From Alligator mississippiensis (Eukaryota; Chordata; Crocodylia; Alligatoridae): a stretch of DNA of 64,000 nucleotides. Each line of letters begins with the position of its first letter. The first letter of the stretch is position 1. The stretch spans positions 114,274,162-114,338,161 of the forward strand of contig NC_081824.1 in NCBI RefSeq assembly GCF_030867095.1, read 5' to 3'. The position numbers and the translations under genes are program-made. A model generated the notes under the pieces. That model saw nothing but the letters and a program-made list of their open reading frames with translations. It ran no database searches and had not been told where the DNA came from. Shown piece by piece: positions 1 to 11,871 of this stretch.

Positions 1-325
1 TATACATTATTTAAAACTGTCTACGATAGTCTGTCAAAGGTATACTTGAGGCTGGCCTTATAGGAAAAAAAAGCAATGCAAAAAAAAAAAAGAAAAAAAA
101 AAAATCAATATTTTAAATCTCTACTTTTCAGTTTAAACATCCTTAAATCAATATACAAATGATAGTAACAACAAAGTCCAAATCACCTAATATGATATTA
201 TTAAAAAAAAAAAATCACTGTCTGGACCTAAACTGTTTTGCTCTGTTAGCTATAGCAAAGAAAAGAGAAAAGAATAGTGCAGATTCTATGCAGAATTGCT
301 TGTGTATCACAGCATAGTACAGTAC

Positions 326-421
326 CTGCTTATTGAGACCTAGCATATTGCAGACCATATCCCTGGAATACGGTTGTTCCAGCACATATCTCAACAAAGC
401 AGTCTGTGGTTCAAACAGATC
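326..421 (-). CDS. MED23: MED23 coding exon 10
   Basis: A 96-nt exon, phase 0 at both ends, coding DLFEPQTALLRYVLEQPY through MLGLNKQ. Acceptor TTTTTTAAG and donor GTACTG. This is the last exon in the window; the remainder of the gene lies off the left edge. Confidence 0.95.
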
Positions 422-3400
422 CTTAAAAAAAAGCAAACATATGCAAACATATATTGCCTCAAGATCACAATTAATTCCACCATTTAACAAAGATAGAACA
501 CTCTTATTCTTCTATCATTCATCTTTACAGATGCACACCACTGGGTTGTTATTCTTTTTGTCATCAGCTAATGGAAAGGGAGGAGGAAATCAATGTATTG
601 GTAAATGCCACCCTGGACCTTCTTCCTCTTGATTTCACATACCCCAATTGTGTAGACCTTCTTTTTTAAAAAAAAAAAAAAAAATGGGGATGCTCTTTTG
701 AAAGCACCTTTAACATGGAGTCAGAAGGACTGCTGGGAAGGGTGATAGAAGGGAGGGAGAAAGAGAAAAAAGAAAACAAACCCATTTTCGGAGGCGCTGG
801 GAATGATGCTACTACAGCATTCCTGGGGACTAAATTTCCGGCACAGTAGTGCGGTGCACAAAACATACACTTTCTCTTTTCTCAGTCTTCCTCCCTTCAC
901 TAGGGATGTAAACAGATATCTTAATTGACCTAGGATTAACTGCTCTGGGATTGGACCTGGATTAAAAACTGATGTGGTACAGTCCGGTACACGTCACCCT
1001 TCCAAGCTGCCTTGATGCTCCTTTGCCAATAGCTGGCCAATGAGAGCACACAGTACAATAAATTTGTCCCTGGAATGAACAGCAATAACCCTGAAGACTT
1101 ATCACAGTATATCCTGGGAAAAAAGTATTAGTGCATTTTATATGGCATACTTCAGAGGGACATGAAGTGGGATAATGGACATATACATCTGTATGATCCT
1201 AGGACAAATGTGATGTCTCCTCATACCCTAATTCTCTATTCCCTGTTCTCTCTGAAATTGTGTCCAAGACTACTGAGGCAATGCACCAGCAGTAAGAGCA
1301 TATACCACTTTCGGTTCATCTGCGTATGGTTTGCCAGATGTTCATTACTAACGTTGCATGTTAGCAGATTGGTAAGATCACTAACATTGAAGTTCTCCTA
1401 ACTGAAAAAACACATATTCATATCTTAAATGTTATAGTCATTTCTCTAACAAACAAAGATTAAACACACAAAAAGGCTTTCATATCTAAGATGCCTAAAC
1501 ACATGCATACCTTATCATATGGTAAGAGACCTTTCAGAGGGAAACGAAGGGTTGTAGGATCCAACTTCCATGAGTTGCACATAGCACCAGAATTATTAAC
1601 AACAGGGAGAAGGCTACAGCGTCCTGCACATACAATGAAAGATTATAAATCCTAAAATAATGATCCTTAATCTTTAACAGCAATAAGCCTGCCTCAGTGG
1701 GTAAAACAGTAATAGAAAACTTCCTAACCATTATTTGATGTAAATATAGCCCAAAGGAAAACTGTTAACCTTGCTTGCACCCAAAACTGGCAAGCCTAAA
1801 ACTCCCTATCAGGGCTTTTGCTTTAGAAGTCTCAACTAATTACCATATGTATTAGATTATGGTACACTGGTTAGTTTGTAAGCCACCAGAATTAATAGCA
1901 AACGTGCAAAAATTAAATGAAAAATGAGTGTTTTGTCACTGGAGAAATCTTACTATTTCACATTATAAGACTAGAGCACAAAAACTTCTTTGCCCAAATG
2001 AAGTTACTCTGTTCAAGCTGAAATTCTAGCTACATGGACCCCATAATGGACTTTTGCTTGTAACTGTAATAAGCCTCTTCTTTGAATGATTCTAATTATT
2101 TTATTACTATAGTTTGACCTTAACCTGTGGATGGAATTAAGTGGTTTATGATTTGAATACTTAACCTTTAATTTCACTTTTTTTTGAGGAAACTAAACAT
2201 AGCTCATTTTGCTGTTTCCACCCTAATAGAGGTAACTGTTACTCTAACTACTTTGGTTTCCTCCCGTCAACCACAGCTATACTACTATACAGTGTAGTAC
2301 ATTCCTTCCCTTACTTATTACAGCTATATGGGACAATGCAAGCACTTTTGATTTTCAGGAGTCATACTGATTAGACATTTATTAGTAGCGACTAACTGTA
2401 CTTATTGTGTTAGTGATCAAACTGCAGTTCACATCACGTCCATGTTAAAAAACATGTATTCTGTTGGTGGGATCAGGGAATACATGAAATCAGTAATGTA
2501 CCTGGTAATTTACTCAATTTGAAAAACCCTGAAAACCTTCCTGGTCCCTAACTGTCACATGGAAAAACAAGTCTTGACCATACCTGGAGAATATATTTAA
2601 GGGTGTTGACATGTTGTCAAAAAAAGCAAGAAATAAAAAGGTTGAGAAAACTCTGGGCATAACAGCTGAAATTAATGCATTTCAGTGAGATAAAAGATAT
2701 AAAGGAGTTATCAGAGTTCACTCAAAGCTTTGGTGTAGGCATATTTCTCTCTCAAAAATGTAGAGAGAGCAAACATCTCTCTCTCTTTAAAAAATAGTCA
2801 TAACTGAAAAGAGACATCCTTAGCCAAACTTTCTGCAGATTTCTTGACAAAAATAAGACAATGAAAGAGCAGTTGTCTTTCATGGATAGGGAGATTGAGT
2901 TTATTGAAATAAGAGTTTGTCTGCACTGCAGACTGCAGCACAGACATACCCTAAAGACTTTGTGCTGGGCAAGTGAACAGCTGTAGCTACATTAGTACAA
3001 ACCTACAGCATAGGCACTGAGTTAGAAGATGTTCCCAAAGTCTGATGCATAAGGGTTTCTACACCAAAGCAAAAATCCTTAAACATAGATAAGACCTCAA
3101 TTTCCTTAATATTACAATGATATAGATCATTGGGTTCCGCAAGTTAAGACTACAGAAAGGACAGTGTCGTTTTGCAAACATAGGACAGATGGGAAGAAGC
3201 CCTTTCCCACCTTCATTCTACACTCAAAACAAAGAAAGTTATCTTAATTTGGTTCACCAATATGGATTTTCAAGTTTCTTTATTTAAATTTATCAGGGGA
3301 AACAATATGGACGAGTGGAAGGATAAGTCATAAATGATAAATACTTCACATCTTGCACAGATGAGCATATGAGCCCTAAGACAAACCCAAAACCAAAAAG

Positions 3401-3499
3401 GGTAGGGTACTATCAAAATATAAAATGAATTGTAAATTAATTTATAATTTATTAATTGGAAATTAATTTATTCATCTCACACATGCCTTCATATCTTAC
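422..3499 (-). other. MED23 introns 8 and 9, mostly unique sequence
   Basis: Apart from exon 9 this is AT-rich intron sequence. Around 899-990 a stretch beginning TAGGGATGTAAACAG resembles the end of a small hAT-type element. Nothing else was recognised. Confidence 0.5.
1511..1623 (-). CDS. MED23: MED23 coding exon 9
   Basis: A 113-nt exon that completes the split glycine, then codes RCSLLPVVNNSGAMCNSWK through KGLLPYDK. Acceptor ATGTGCAG and donor GTATGC. Confidence 0.95.
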
Positions 3500-3569
3500 C
3501 GCAAATAGAATTTATTCTTGCTGTGGGTCTGAAGGTGTCCACAAAGTCTGATACTAAATTACCTAGCAA
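3500..3569 (-). CDS. MED23: MED23 coding exon 8
   Basis: A 70-nt exon coding LLGNLVSDFVDTFRPTAR through INSIC plus one base of a glycine codon. Acceptor TTTTTCAG and donor GTAAGA. Confidence 0.94.
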
Positions 3570-3851
3570 CTGAAAAAGATTAACATGAAGTATTTAATTT
3601 TAAATAATTTAATATCAATTGAGTAAGTTACTTAAAAGAAAAAAAAAAAAAGAAGACATGCTCCATTTTGGTTGAAATCACCAAGTGCTTTTCAAATAAC
3701 TAGCCTCCATTCTTGCAGTATACAACACTTATTGCTAAAGGTTTTTAAACAATTTAAGGCTTTCATATCAAGGTTACAATACTACATTTGTAATAGAACG
3801 TAATTTTTTTCAGCTGGGTAGTTCTGCAATGGTAAGGCACTTAACTTAAAA

Positions 3852-4160
3852 TCATGGAAAAGTAGGACTGAAAAGAAACTCTGGAGGTTATCTAGAGGGA
3901 TGAGACCTTGTTTCTCCTAGCACCCCCGGGATAACAAGGAATAACAGCCACAAGATGTTGGAGAGTAGGTTTAGATGACTACCTGACTGGGGTCAATTGA
4001 GCCCAGTTTTCCTCCTGCCCAGGCAGGGGGTTGGACTTGAAGATCTACAAGGTCCCTTCCGACCCTACTTCTATGATTCTATGATCTAGTCCAACCAGGG
4101 GTTCCCTGCCTGAGGCAGAAACATCCCCATCCAAACCATCCCATACAAATTCTTGGTTGG
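3852..4160. mobile_element. CR1 3' end inserted in an older antisense CR1-like repeat
   Basis: The segment 3896-4083 is a plus-strand CR1 3' end, with the usual 'gactacctgactggggtc' segment, a 'gcagggggttggacttga' segment, and a TCTATGATTCTATG tail. It splits a reverse-oriented CR1-like fragment (3852-3895 and 4090-4160). The six bases ATCTAG flank both sides (3890-3895 and 4084-4089) and read as a target-site duplication. Confidence 0.75.
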
Positions 4161-4234
4161 GCATAAACATTCATTTTATCAGTAAGAATTTCTTATTGGA
4201 TGAAAATTAGGCGGGGAGCTAGAGAGTTAGAGAG

Positions 4235-5413
4235 TAGGGCTGTGTGAAACGGCAGCGTTTTGATTCAGTTTTGGATTTGGCTGTTTCAGAGCACAGTGAT
4301 TTGTTTCAGTGTTTCAGATCATTGCCCTGTTTTGTTTCCACCGAATCTCCTCTGAATCTGTTTCGAACAGGCTGCAAGGGAAGCTTCACACAGCCCTACC
4401 CAGCCGGGCGGGGCTAGGGGCCTGGGGCTGTAGGGCCCCAGCACAGAACAGGACAGGGCCGTGGGTGGCTTGTCCGGAGGAGGGGGAGGGCCACTGCCCT
4501 CCGTGCAGGTGAGGAGACCCCCGTGCGGATCTCTGATCCCTGTCATGCTGGGTGGCAGGGAAGGAAACAGCGCAGAGTGGCAAGCAAGCCTGCTGGTCCC
4601 TGCTGCATGAGTTGGCTCTGCAGGAAGCAGAGATCCACGCTGGGGTCTCTCGCCACCACTGCCCGCCCCATGCTGCCCCGGTGGCATGGGGCTGCGGAGG
4701 GTGGGCAGCAGCAGTGAGGAGACCCTGGCACGGATCTCTGCTGCCTGTGGAGCCAGGTTGTGCAGCAGGGTAGTGCTGGTCCCTGCCGCACAACTTGGCT
4801 CTGCAGGGAACAGAGATTTGGGTCTGCATGGGGCGGGGAAGAGATTGTGGCGCGGATCTCTGCTCCAGTAGAGCCAGATCACACAGCAGGGACTGCCCAG
4901 CCTCTGGTTTGATTCCCCAGTTCTCTGATCATTCCCCCAGCTTTTCCTGGGGGACACAGGCCCCCGAATCTGTGTGCAGGGTTTCAGCAGACTGCCACTG
5001 CAGGCTGGGGCCAGCGGCAGCACCACCGTCTTCCCAGTGCTCAGCACAGGCTATGCCAAACGGCTGCTGCTGGCCCCAACCTGCAGCGGCAGCCTGCTGA
5101 AACCCCACGGCCCCAGGGAAGAGCTGGGGAAGCGATTAGAGAGCTGGGGAATCGAATGGAGAGCTAGATGTCAATATCAGAGCAGTCCTTCTCCCCCTCT
5201 TTCCCCTCCCTCTTCTTAATTTTTGTTTCCCTGCAAGCCCGGCTCCAAAACTCGAAATTCTCCAGAATATTTCCAAAACGTTTCAGAGCCTTCTGATGTG
5301 TTTCAGAGCTATTTCGGAGCCTTCCATTTCGATTTGGTCCTGGTATTTTGGATGCCAAAACAGCCCAAAACACCTCTAAAATGAAACGGCTGGAGAAATT
5401 TTGCACAGGCCTA
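4235..5413. mobile_element. Non-autonomous hAT-type element with GC-rich core
   Basis: The ends are inverted: it begins TAGGGCTGTGTGAAA and ends TTTTGCACAGGCCTA. The flanking eight bases are TTAGAGAG (4227-4234) and CTAGAGAG (5414-5421), seven of eight identical, which fits the 8-bp duplication of hAT transposons. The AT-rich arms surround a GC-rich core of imperfect inverted copies of a CTGCTGCTGGCCCCA-like unit. No transposase is coded; long frames across it are compositional. A truncated relative sits at 26235-26886. Confidence 0.7.
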
Positions 5414-7319
5414 CTAGAGAGTACATACATTTCAACCGCCTGGTTAGAGAGCAACATAGGCAAGCTCTCTAGCCAGGGGCACAGAGGGTTACCTCCCTGG
5501 GCCACCTGAGCTCTTGACAGCCTACAAAGGGGCTAGGCTGTCATTAGGCAGCCCTCCATTCATTTAAAGTCACCTGTAATGCTGCCTAGATGGGCTGCAA
5601 ATGGGGTGATTTAAAACCAGATGCACAAGGAAACAGGACTGGGAACAGCTTCCCTGACCCTCCATCTGGCTCCCCAGCCTTTAAATTGTCATGTATGCTA
5701 CCCAGCTAGGCAACACATGACATTAAAGCCTGCGGGGCTGTGAACATAAATGGGGATAGCTTCCCTGGCCCTGGTTTCTGGCCTCCAGGATTTTGCAAGA
5801 CTTTCTTTGGTCTCTCAGCAAACCATGGAGCCTGGGTCGGGGGACAGCTTCTCCAAGTGTGATTCCCAATTCCCAAAAATCTCCCACGGCTGTAAAGTCC
5901 AAGCTCAGGAATACTTGCAGCTGTGGCACAACTATCACCTAAACCCTGGACATCTCCCAGTGGAACCAGAGGTATGCAGGGTAAAGGGGACAATGCTCCT
6001 GCTACTGAAAAGCTACCCACATCCAGGCAGCTTTGCAGCCAGGGGAGAACTGTTCCCTGCCTCCTCCCTACCCCCTGCAACATGTCCCTCAGTGGAACTA
6101 GAGGCATGCATCGGGTGTGGGCTTTTCTCCCATGGCAGAAACCCTCTGGGACCTCCAAGAGGGTTCCCACTGTAGAAGAATGATCCCACTACCCATCCTA
6201 CCAATCATCCCAGGGCTCTGGGACGAAGAGCAGAGAACTGTGGAATACTGGATGTCTCTCTCCCAAGAGGAGCATACAGGTGCTCAAGTTAGATTGGGAG
6301 GAAAAAAATCTTCCTTGCAGGTAACCAATCTAACTTCATACAGAAGAGCCAGTTCTCCTGTACAAGAAATCCCTTAAACATCTGTAGGTTCTCTCTTTGT
6401 GGTGGGAGAAAGGCTTTTCTCCGTGTATGAATGGAACATCTATACATGGCCCTTGTCTAACCTATTACTAAAACTACACAATAAACCCCTGTCACACAGC
6501 CTAACCTGACACAGGTAAAGTAGGGGGACAACAGTGGTCAGTGTCCTGATGCTGCAAGAATTATCAAAATACACACGAGAGACCCAAAGAAGAAATCAAA
6601 GCGTACCACATTCTGGATGAAATCCTGGTCCAACTGAAGTCAAAGGTTTTAACGGGCCCAGGATTTCATATTTTATCTCCTTTGACAAAATAAATGTCTT
6701 TTTTAGAGCAAACAGAGTCAGAGGTCTAGTTCTCCCAATGGAACTAAAGGTCAGAGAAATATTTACTGAATGAGCATCATGAACAATAAATATCAGAAGT
6801 CTATTTTGACTACACCAGCATCCCACATCATTCTGTGCTGCTGCATATTAAACAACAAAAATGAAAACTGAAAATGAAAAAGCTGAAGCTGTTTGCTTAT
6901 TTCCTGAATGACAAGGAGATTGGGAATAACTAGTAGTCTCATGAATGAATGCACTGGGCCTGAAATTCCAAAATGCAAAAATACAACACATTTTTTAATT
7001 TTTTCTTTAAACGGGTACCCAATTTAGTTCAGATTTAGACATCTAATCTGGTGTGGTCTTCCAAAGCCTAAGTCAATAAAACCAGCTGAACATTCAACAA
7101 TTTTGGAAATCTGTCCACAAGACCCCAACTGTGCCATTTTCTCCAGGCAAGAACAAAGAGAACCCAATGCAGTCAATGAGGTCCCAATCTTGTGTAAATA
7201 AGGGCTTGGGTCCCTATGGTTAGGTAGCCATTTTTAAAAACCTCACCCAGCATGTTTTGCATGGCAAAAGAACAAGGGGAAATACTACTTTACACAGTCC
7301 AATAAAATAAAGCCATTAC
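5414..7319. other. MED23 intron 7, remainder
   Basis: Moderately GC-rich up to about 6.4 kb, then AT-rich. Frames in 5.7-6.4 kb overlap on both strands and do not look coding. No element boundary was identified. Confidence 0.4.
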
Positions 7320-7421
7320 CCAATGAGGAAGCTTTCCCTCGGGATACAATTTTCTAATCTCTGTAACTGCAAAGTAGGCAGGTAACAGACATGCATTTCT
7401 TTCCAAAATATATGCTACAAC
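7320..7421 (-). CDS. MED23: MED23 coding exon 7
   Basis: A 102-nt exon, phase 0 at both ends, coding VVAYILERNACLLPAYF through YPEGKLPHW. Acceptor ATTTTTAG and donor GTAATG. Confidence 0.95.
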
Positions 7422-10306
7422 CTAAAAATAAATAGATACACAAGTTTAAAAAAATGTAAAGAATGTGTATACAATAATTATACTGAACATAAATTTTTAA
7501 TTTAAATTACTATGCAAAGTAAAAAAATCTTAACCAACCCTGAAACTAGGCAGATCTGAAGGAAAAATATTTTTTTTTAATTGTGACAGGTGATAGTAAT
7601 GCTATACTCTATGATAATGAACTAGTACTTAAAATTATTTTACTTTTACCATTTATGCTGCTTGCTTTTTTACCTTTTACTCGAGATGAATAATGAAATT
7701 GTCAATTTTTTGATCCCAATGCATTAGTCCATTGGTACTTACAGCCTCCTACAGCCCCCAAAGTGACTCCATCTAGCCTACAGCACATGGAAACAGTGAC
7801 AAGAAGCTTGGCCCAGCATGTCCCTTCCTACCCTGCACCATGCCACTGATCTCCTCTTTATCTCTTCCTGCTCTCTCCCTCTACCCCCTTTATGGCAGAC
7901 AACCACCTCCCTTCCCCCTCTCCTACCTGAGGGGAATGGGGAGTCCTGCCCACCAGTCTAAAATGTTAAGCTCCATTGCACTGGTACAATACTAAAATGT
8001 CTGGCAGTGAAGCATTTAAGTACTATCTTTTTATGTTCAATAACACAGTGATATTGTATTTAACAAAGGCAATTTTTAAAATGGCAAATGCAGGGTCTGA
8101 CTCTCCCTTTCATAGTGAGATTCTAAACTTAACTGACCCTAGTACCTCACGAGCTTGCATATCCTGACAGCACAATACTACAAATATTTTGAAACCCTCA
8201 CCATCTAGGAGCATGAAACACACCGCCACAAAAGAAATGTAAGTTGCGATGTTCATTTACATTGGTTCTTAAAAGGCTTCAAAGTGAACCATTTTAGACT
8301 ACTGACAAATGCATGAATAGAAAAAAAGACCGAGCCCATTTTTTTTCATTTTTCAAGTACAACACTGAAGTCAGACTTTGTAACAACAGCTACCTCTCTT
8401 GCTGCCAAGAGTTGCTGTACCACGGCAGAGCTCACTGTGTTTGGAATTGTTAAGATTTTCTCCAGGATCACCTTCAACAGATCACGCACGCCCTGAGAGA
8501 AAGCATACAGAAATTATGGCTCACAAAGATTCTCAATTTTGAGCAGCTTAACTGCCTTAGAAAACAGCTTAGAAAATAGTAAGGATGAAATCAAGTATTT
8601 TCACTTTAGTAAGCACAACGCAGAACTATAAGCCTATTATAAATGGGAGATAGGGTGGCTTTAAGGCACCATTGCCCCTTCCCACTCTTGGACTGCTCCA
8701 ACCCTGAAGAGCACCTGTTTACCTGAAAATATAACTGAACATTTTCCAAGGGCCCCTAGGAGACGTTGCACTTAATTCAATTAATTAGTTAATCACATCT
8801 TAAATAGTAACCTGATTACATGTTCAGGCAATTAATGGTAAAAAAATGGGAAATAAGCCACAAAATTATTCAAAATATGTTTAGTAATTTTGTGGCTGGT
8901 TTCCATCATGTCTTAAAATGAACATATCGCAGGGTCCCTGTCACACAGCTTTATACCAGCTGCACGATGGAGCTTGGTTGATGGTCTTCCCCACGTTGAC
9001 AGGCTGACAGCCATGTGATGCAACATGGCATGGGGATAAACCCCATTGTTTTCAGGGTGCTGAGTCAAGGGAGCTCATCAACTGAGCCAGGGGTGCCAGG
9101 TTGTGGGGAGTTCTGGGGCTCTCTGAGACCTAGCAGGTTGATTGCCTTGGGCTGCAGGTCCTAGGAAGCTGCCAAGCAAGACATTTGATCCATCCTGGCC
9201 ATTGAAACCCTGGGAAGGGTAAAAGTTTCCTGACTGCAGGGTCCCATGCACCAGGACCTTTAAAAATGTGTGTGCAGCCCAGCTGGTTATCTGACATCCT
9301 GGGGACAGTGGAATCAGGGAATCTTTCATGGGTCCTAATGCTCCAGGGCTTTAAAAAAACCCCACATGTATAGCTGAGCTGTATACAAGGTTTTCTGACA
9401 TCCTGGTGCATGGGCATCTGGGAACTAGTTGGAGACTCCAGTGATGTCTTTGGACTGGGACTAACAATCATCTGATTGTTGGCCCCAGCTATCCCACCAG
9501 AGTCTCCAACTTGCTCTGGTGTGGTCCTGGGGCTGAGACTGACAATCAGTTAACTCTTACTTCCAGTTACTGGACCAAATCAGTTCAGCAGACATCTGAC
9601 TTTCAGTTTGACAATGCAGGGGGAGCCCAGGACCGTGATCTTCTATACTGGCAAGTAATTAGGACATGATTTGGAGCTGATCCCCAATCCCCAAATCAGG
9701 CATTCTGTCATGCATGCATGGCATGGGAGGAGTTGGGATTGTTGGAATCAGAACCACACCAGATCCAAACGCACCATGTATGCCAGGGGCCACAGTCTCT
9801 TTCAGATGTGCTGTGAACTGCAGTGCTGTGGACCTCTCTTAACATGACTCTAATGCCCCCAACCTTGCCTTCCACACTAAGAGGCCTTGAGAGAGTCTTA
9901 TCTTTGCAAGTGTCTACACCATGGAGAAGCTTTCCTTACCAGGGTAGCAGGAAAGCATTTTACAGACCTTTTATAGCACAAAAACGAGCCAAAGCATATC
10001 CGAGAATCTTATCCTGAATATTTTCATAACATTAACTTTCCATGCAGAACTTTTTGCAATTACAACAGTGTTGTTCTTGTTTATTTTGCAATTGAGAATG
10101 GAAGTGAAGATAAGACTACAAATAAGAGGCAAAATGTCCATAAGAAAATAATTCAGCTATGAAAAGTGTTGAGACTGACCAGTGCAATTTCATAACCAGC
10201 TGCTGAACAGGAGACAGACTGAACTCAAGTTTTGGAACATAAGAAACCACCATTGTAAACTTATAAAATCTCCACCATACTTTCCTAACTTTCTTTGAAG
10301 AAATAC
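7422..10306. other. MED23 introns 5 and 6
   Basis: Intron sequence around exon 6. The stretch 8930-9820 is more GC-rich than its surroundings and may be an old repeat, but no ends or coding similarity were found. Confidence 0.4.
8394..8492 (-). CDS. MED23: MED23 coding exon 6
   Basis: A 99-nt exon, phase 0 at both ends, coding GVRDLLKVILEKIL through VVQQLLAARE. Acceptor TCTCTCAG and donor GTAGCT. Confidence 0.95.
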
Positions 10307-10418
10307 CTTGTAGTCTACACCTCCAATAATTTTCCGGATTAATTTAAAAGTCAACGCCCATAGTTGTGTCCTCTCCCATTCAAGGTTGTCAGAGTTTATC
10401 AGAGATTCACAAACCATC
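10307..10418 (-). CDS. MED23: MED23 coding exon 5
   Basis: Starts with the last base of the split arginine, then MVCESLINSDNLEWERTQ through IIGGVDYK (37 codons). Acceptor TTTTATTAG and donor GTATTT. A CR1 in the opposite orientation begins about 50 bases upstream of the acceptor. Confidence 0.95.
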
Positions 10419-10471
10419 CTAATAAAAGAGAATGCAATAATGAGCCATATAGGATGCAATAATAATGAGCA

Positions 10472-11264
10472 ATAGGATGCAATTTAATAAAGATAAATAT
10501 AAGGTACTCCACCTGGGAAGGAGGAACCCCCAGCACACCTATAGGTTAGGGAGTGTCCTTCTCAGCAGCTCGGAGGCAGAGAGGTATCTTGGAGTCATAA
10601 CTGACATCAAGATGAACATGAGCCGGCAGTGTAACAGAGGCCGTCAACAAGGCCAATCGCACCTTGTCGTGCATTAGCAGGTGCATGACTAATAGAACAA
10701 AGGAGGTGATGCTCCCCCTCTATGCGGCACTGGTCAGGCCGCAGTTGGAGTACTGTGTCCAGTTTTGGGCGCCACACTTCAAGAGGGACGCGGGGAATCT
10801 TGAGAGGGTCCAGAGGAGGGCCACTCGCATGATTAGTGGCCTTCATGATAGACCCTACGGGGGGAGGTTGAGAGAGTTGAATCTCTTCAGCCTTCACAAG
10901 AGACGGCTGAGGAGAGATCTTGTGGCCACCTATAAATTTATTAGGGGAGGTCAACGGGGAATAGGAGAAGCGCTGTTTACTAAGGTGACCCAGGGAGTGA
11001 GTAGAAATAACGGGTGTAAACTAGTTGAGAGTGGATTTAGGCTAGATATTAGGAAGAAATTTTTCACAGTAAGGGTGGCCAGGATTTGGAATGGGCTTCC
11101 AAGAGAGGTGGTGCTATCACCTAGCTTGGAGGTCTTCAAGAGGAGGCTAGATAGTTACCTGGCTGGGGTCATCTGACCTCGGCCCTCTTTCCTGCCAGGG
11201 GCAGGGGGTCAGACACGATGATCCATTGTGCTCCCTTCCGACTCTACAATCTATGAATCTGTAT
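10472..11264 (+). mobile_element. CR1 LINE, 3' part
   Basis: A 5'-truncated CR1. Translations include the QFNKDKYKVLHLG segment, then a C-terminal region with RPQLEYCVQFWAPHFK, RVQRRATRMI and RIWNGLPREVV, the conserved end of CR1 ORF2 after the reverse transcriptase core. The 3' UTR ends near 'ctacaatctatgaatctgta'. One frame break lies at about 10660. It is antisense to MED23 and begins just upstream of exon 5. Confidence 0.92.
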
Positions 11265-11445
11265 ATATTTTTAGAGAATAAGCTGATGATCTTAACTAAG
11301 CCCTAGTTTTTTAAGGAATGTTATTAATTAGTCCAACACTAAAGTATCCACATATGCTTGTCGTAAGTAATAGTCTAATAAAATGGCCTAATAAAATATC
11401 TACTCAAAGAACCTTGCTTGGTAAGAAACAGAACACTTGACATAC

Positions 11446-11570
11446 CTGGGTGGCAACAGGCCAGTTTCTACTGCCATTGCTAAACAGTCATACAGAAAAG
11501 AAATTCTTTTGGGGCTGTGCTGGCTATGGATGAATCTTACAATCCATTGGACACACTGTTCATGTGATTC
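11446..11570 (-). CDS. MED23: MED23 coding exon 4
   Basis: Codes ESHEQCVQWIVRFIH through AVETGLLPP plus two bases of an arginine codon (125 nt). Acceptor TTTTTTCCAG and donor GTATGT. The reading is nearly identical to human MED23 as I recall it. Confidence 0.95.
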
Positions 11571-11871
11571 CTGGAAAAAAGAGAAGGGAAAATAACTGAC
11601 TTACAGGCAATAAGGTAAATAACACTCTTCAAACCAAAAATTGTGATACCATGAAGGCAAAAATGACTGATATGTCTGATATGTTTCAAGATATATTCTA
11701 AGTGGATCATAAACAGTTATATCCTTATAGTATAAATGAAAAAAGGAAAAAAATTAAGACACATTGCTGATTTGATTACAGAGGTGAAAGTTTCAATTAT
11801 ATATAATAATTACTTTTCGAAGTAAGTAATTGGCCAGGATAAATCTTTTAAATGTAGCAGCTATAACGAAG

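Noticed and set aside
4319..5047. 242-codon minus-strand frame
   Set aside because: It falls inside the GC-rich core of a hAT-type element whose ends and duplication are legible. Frames on the other strand are nearly as long.
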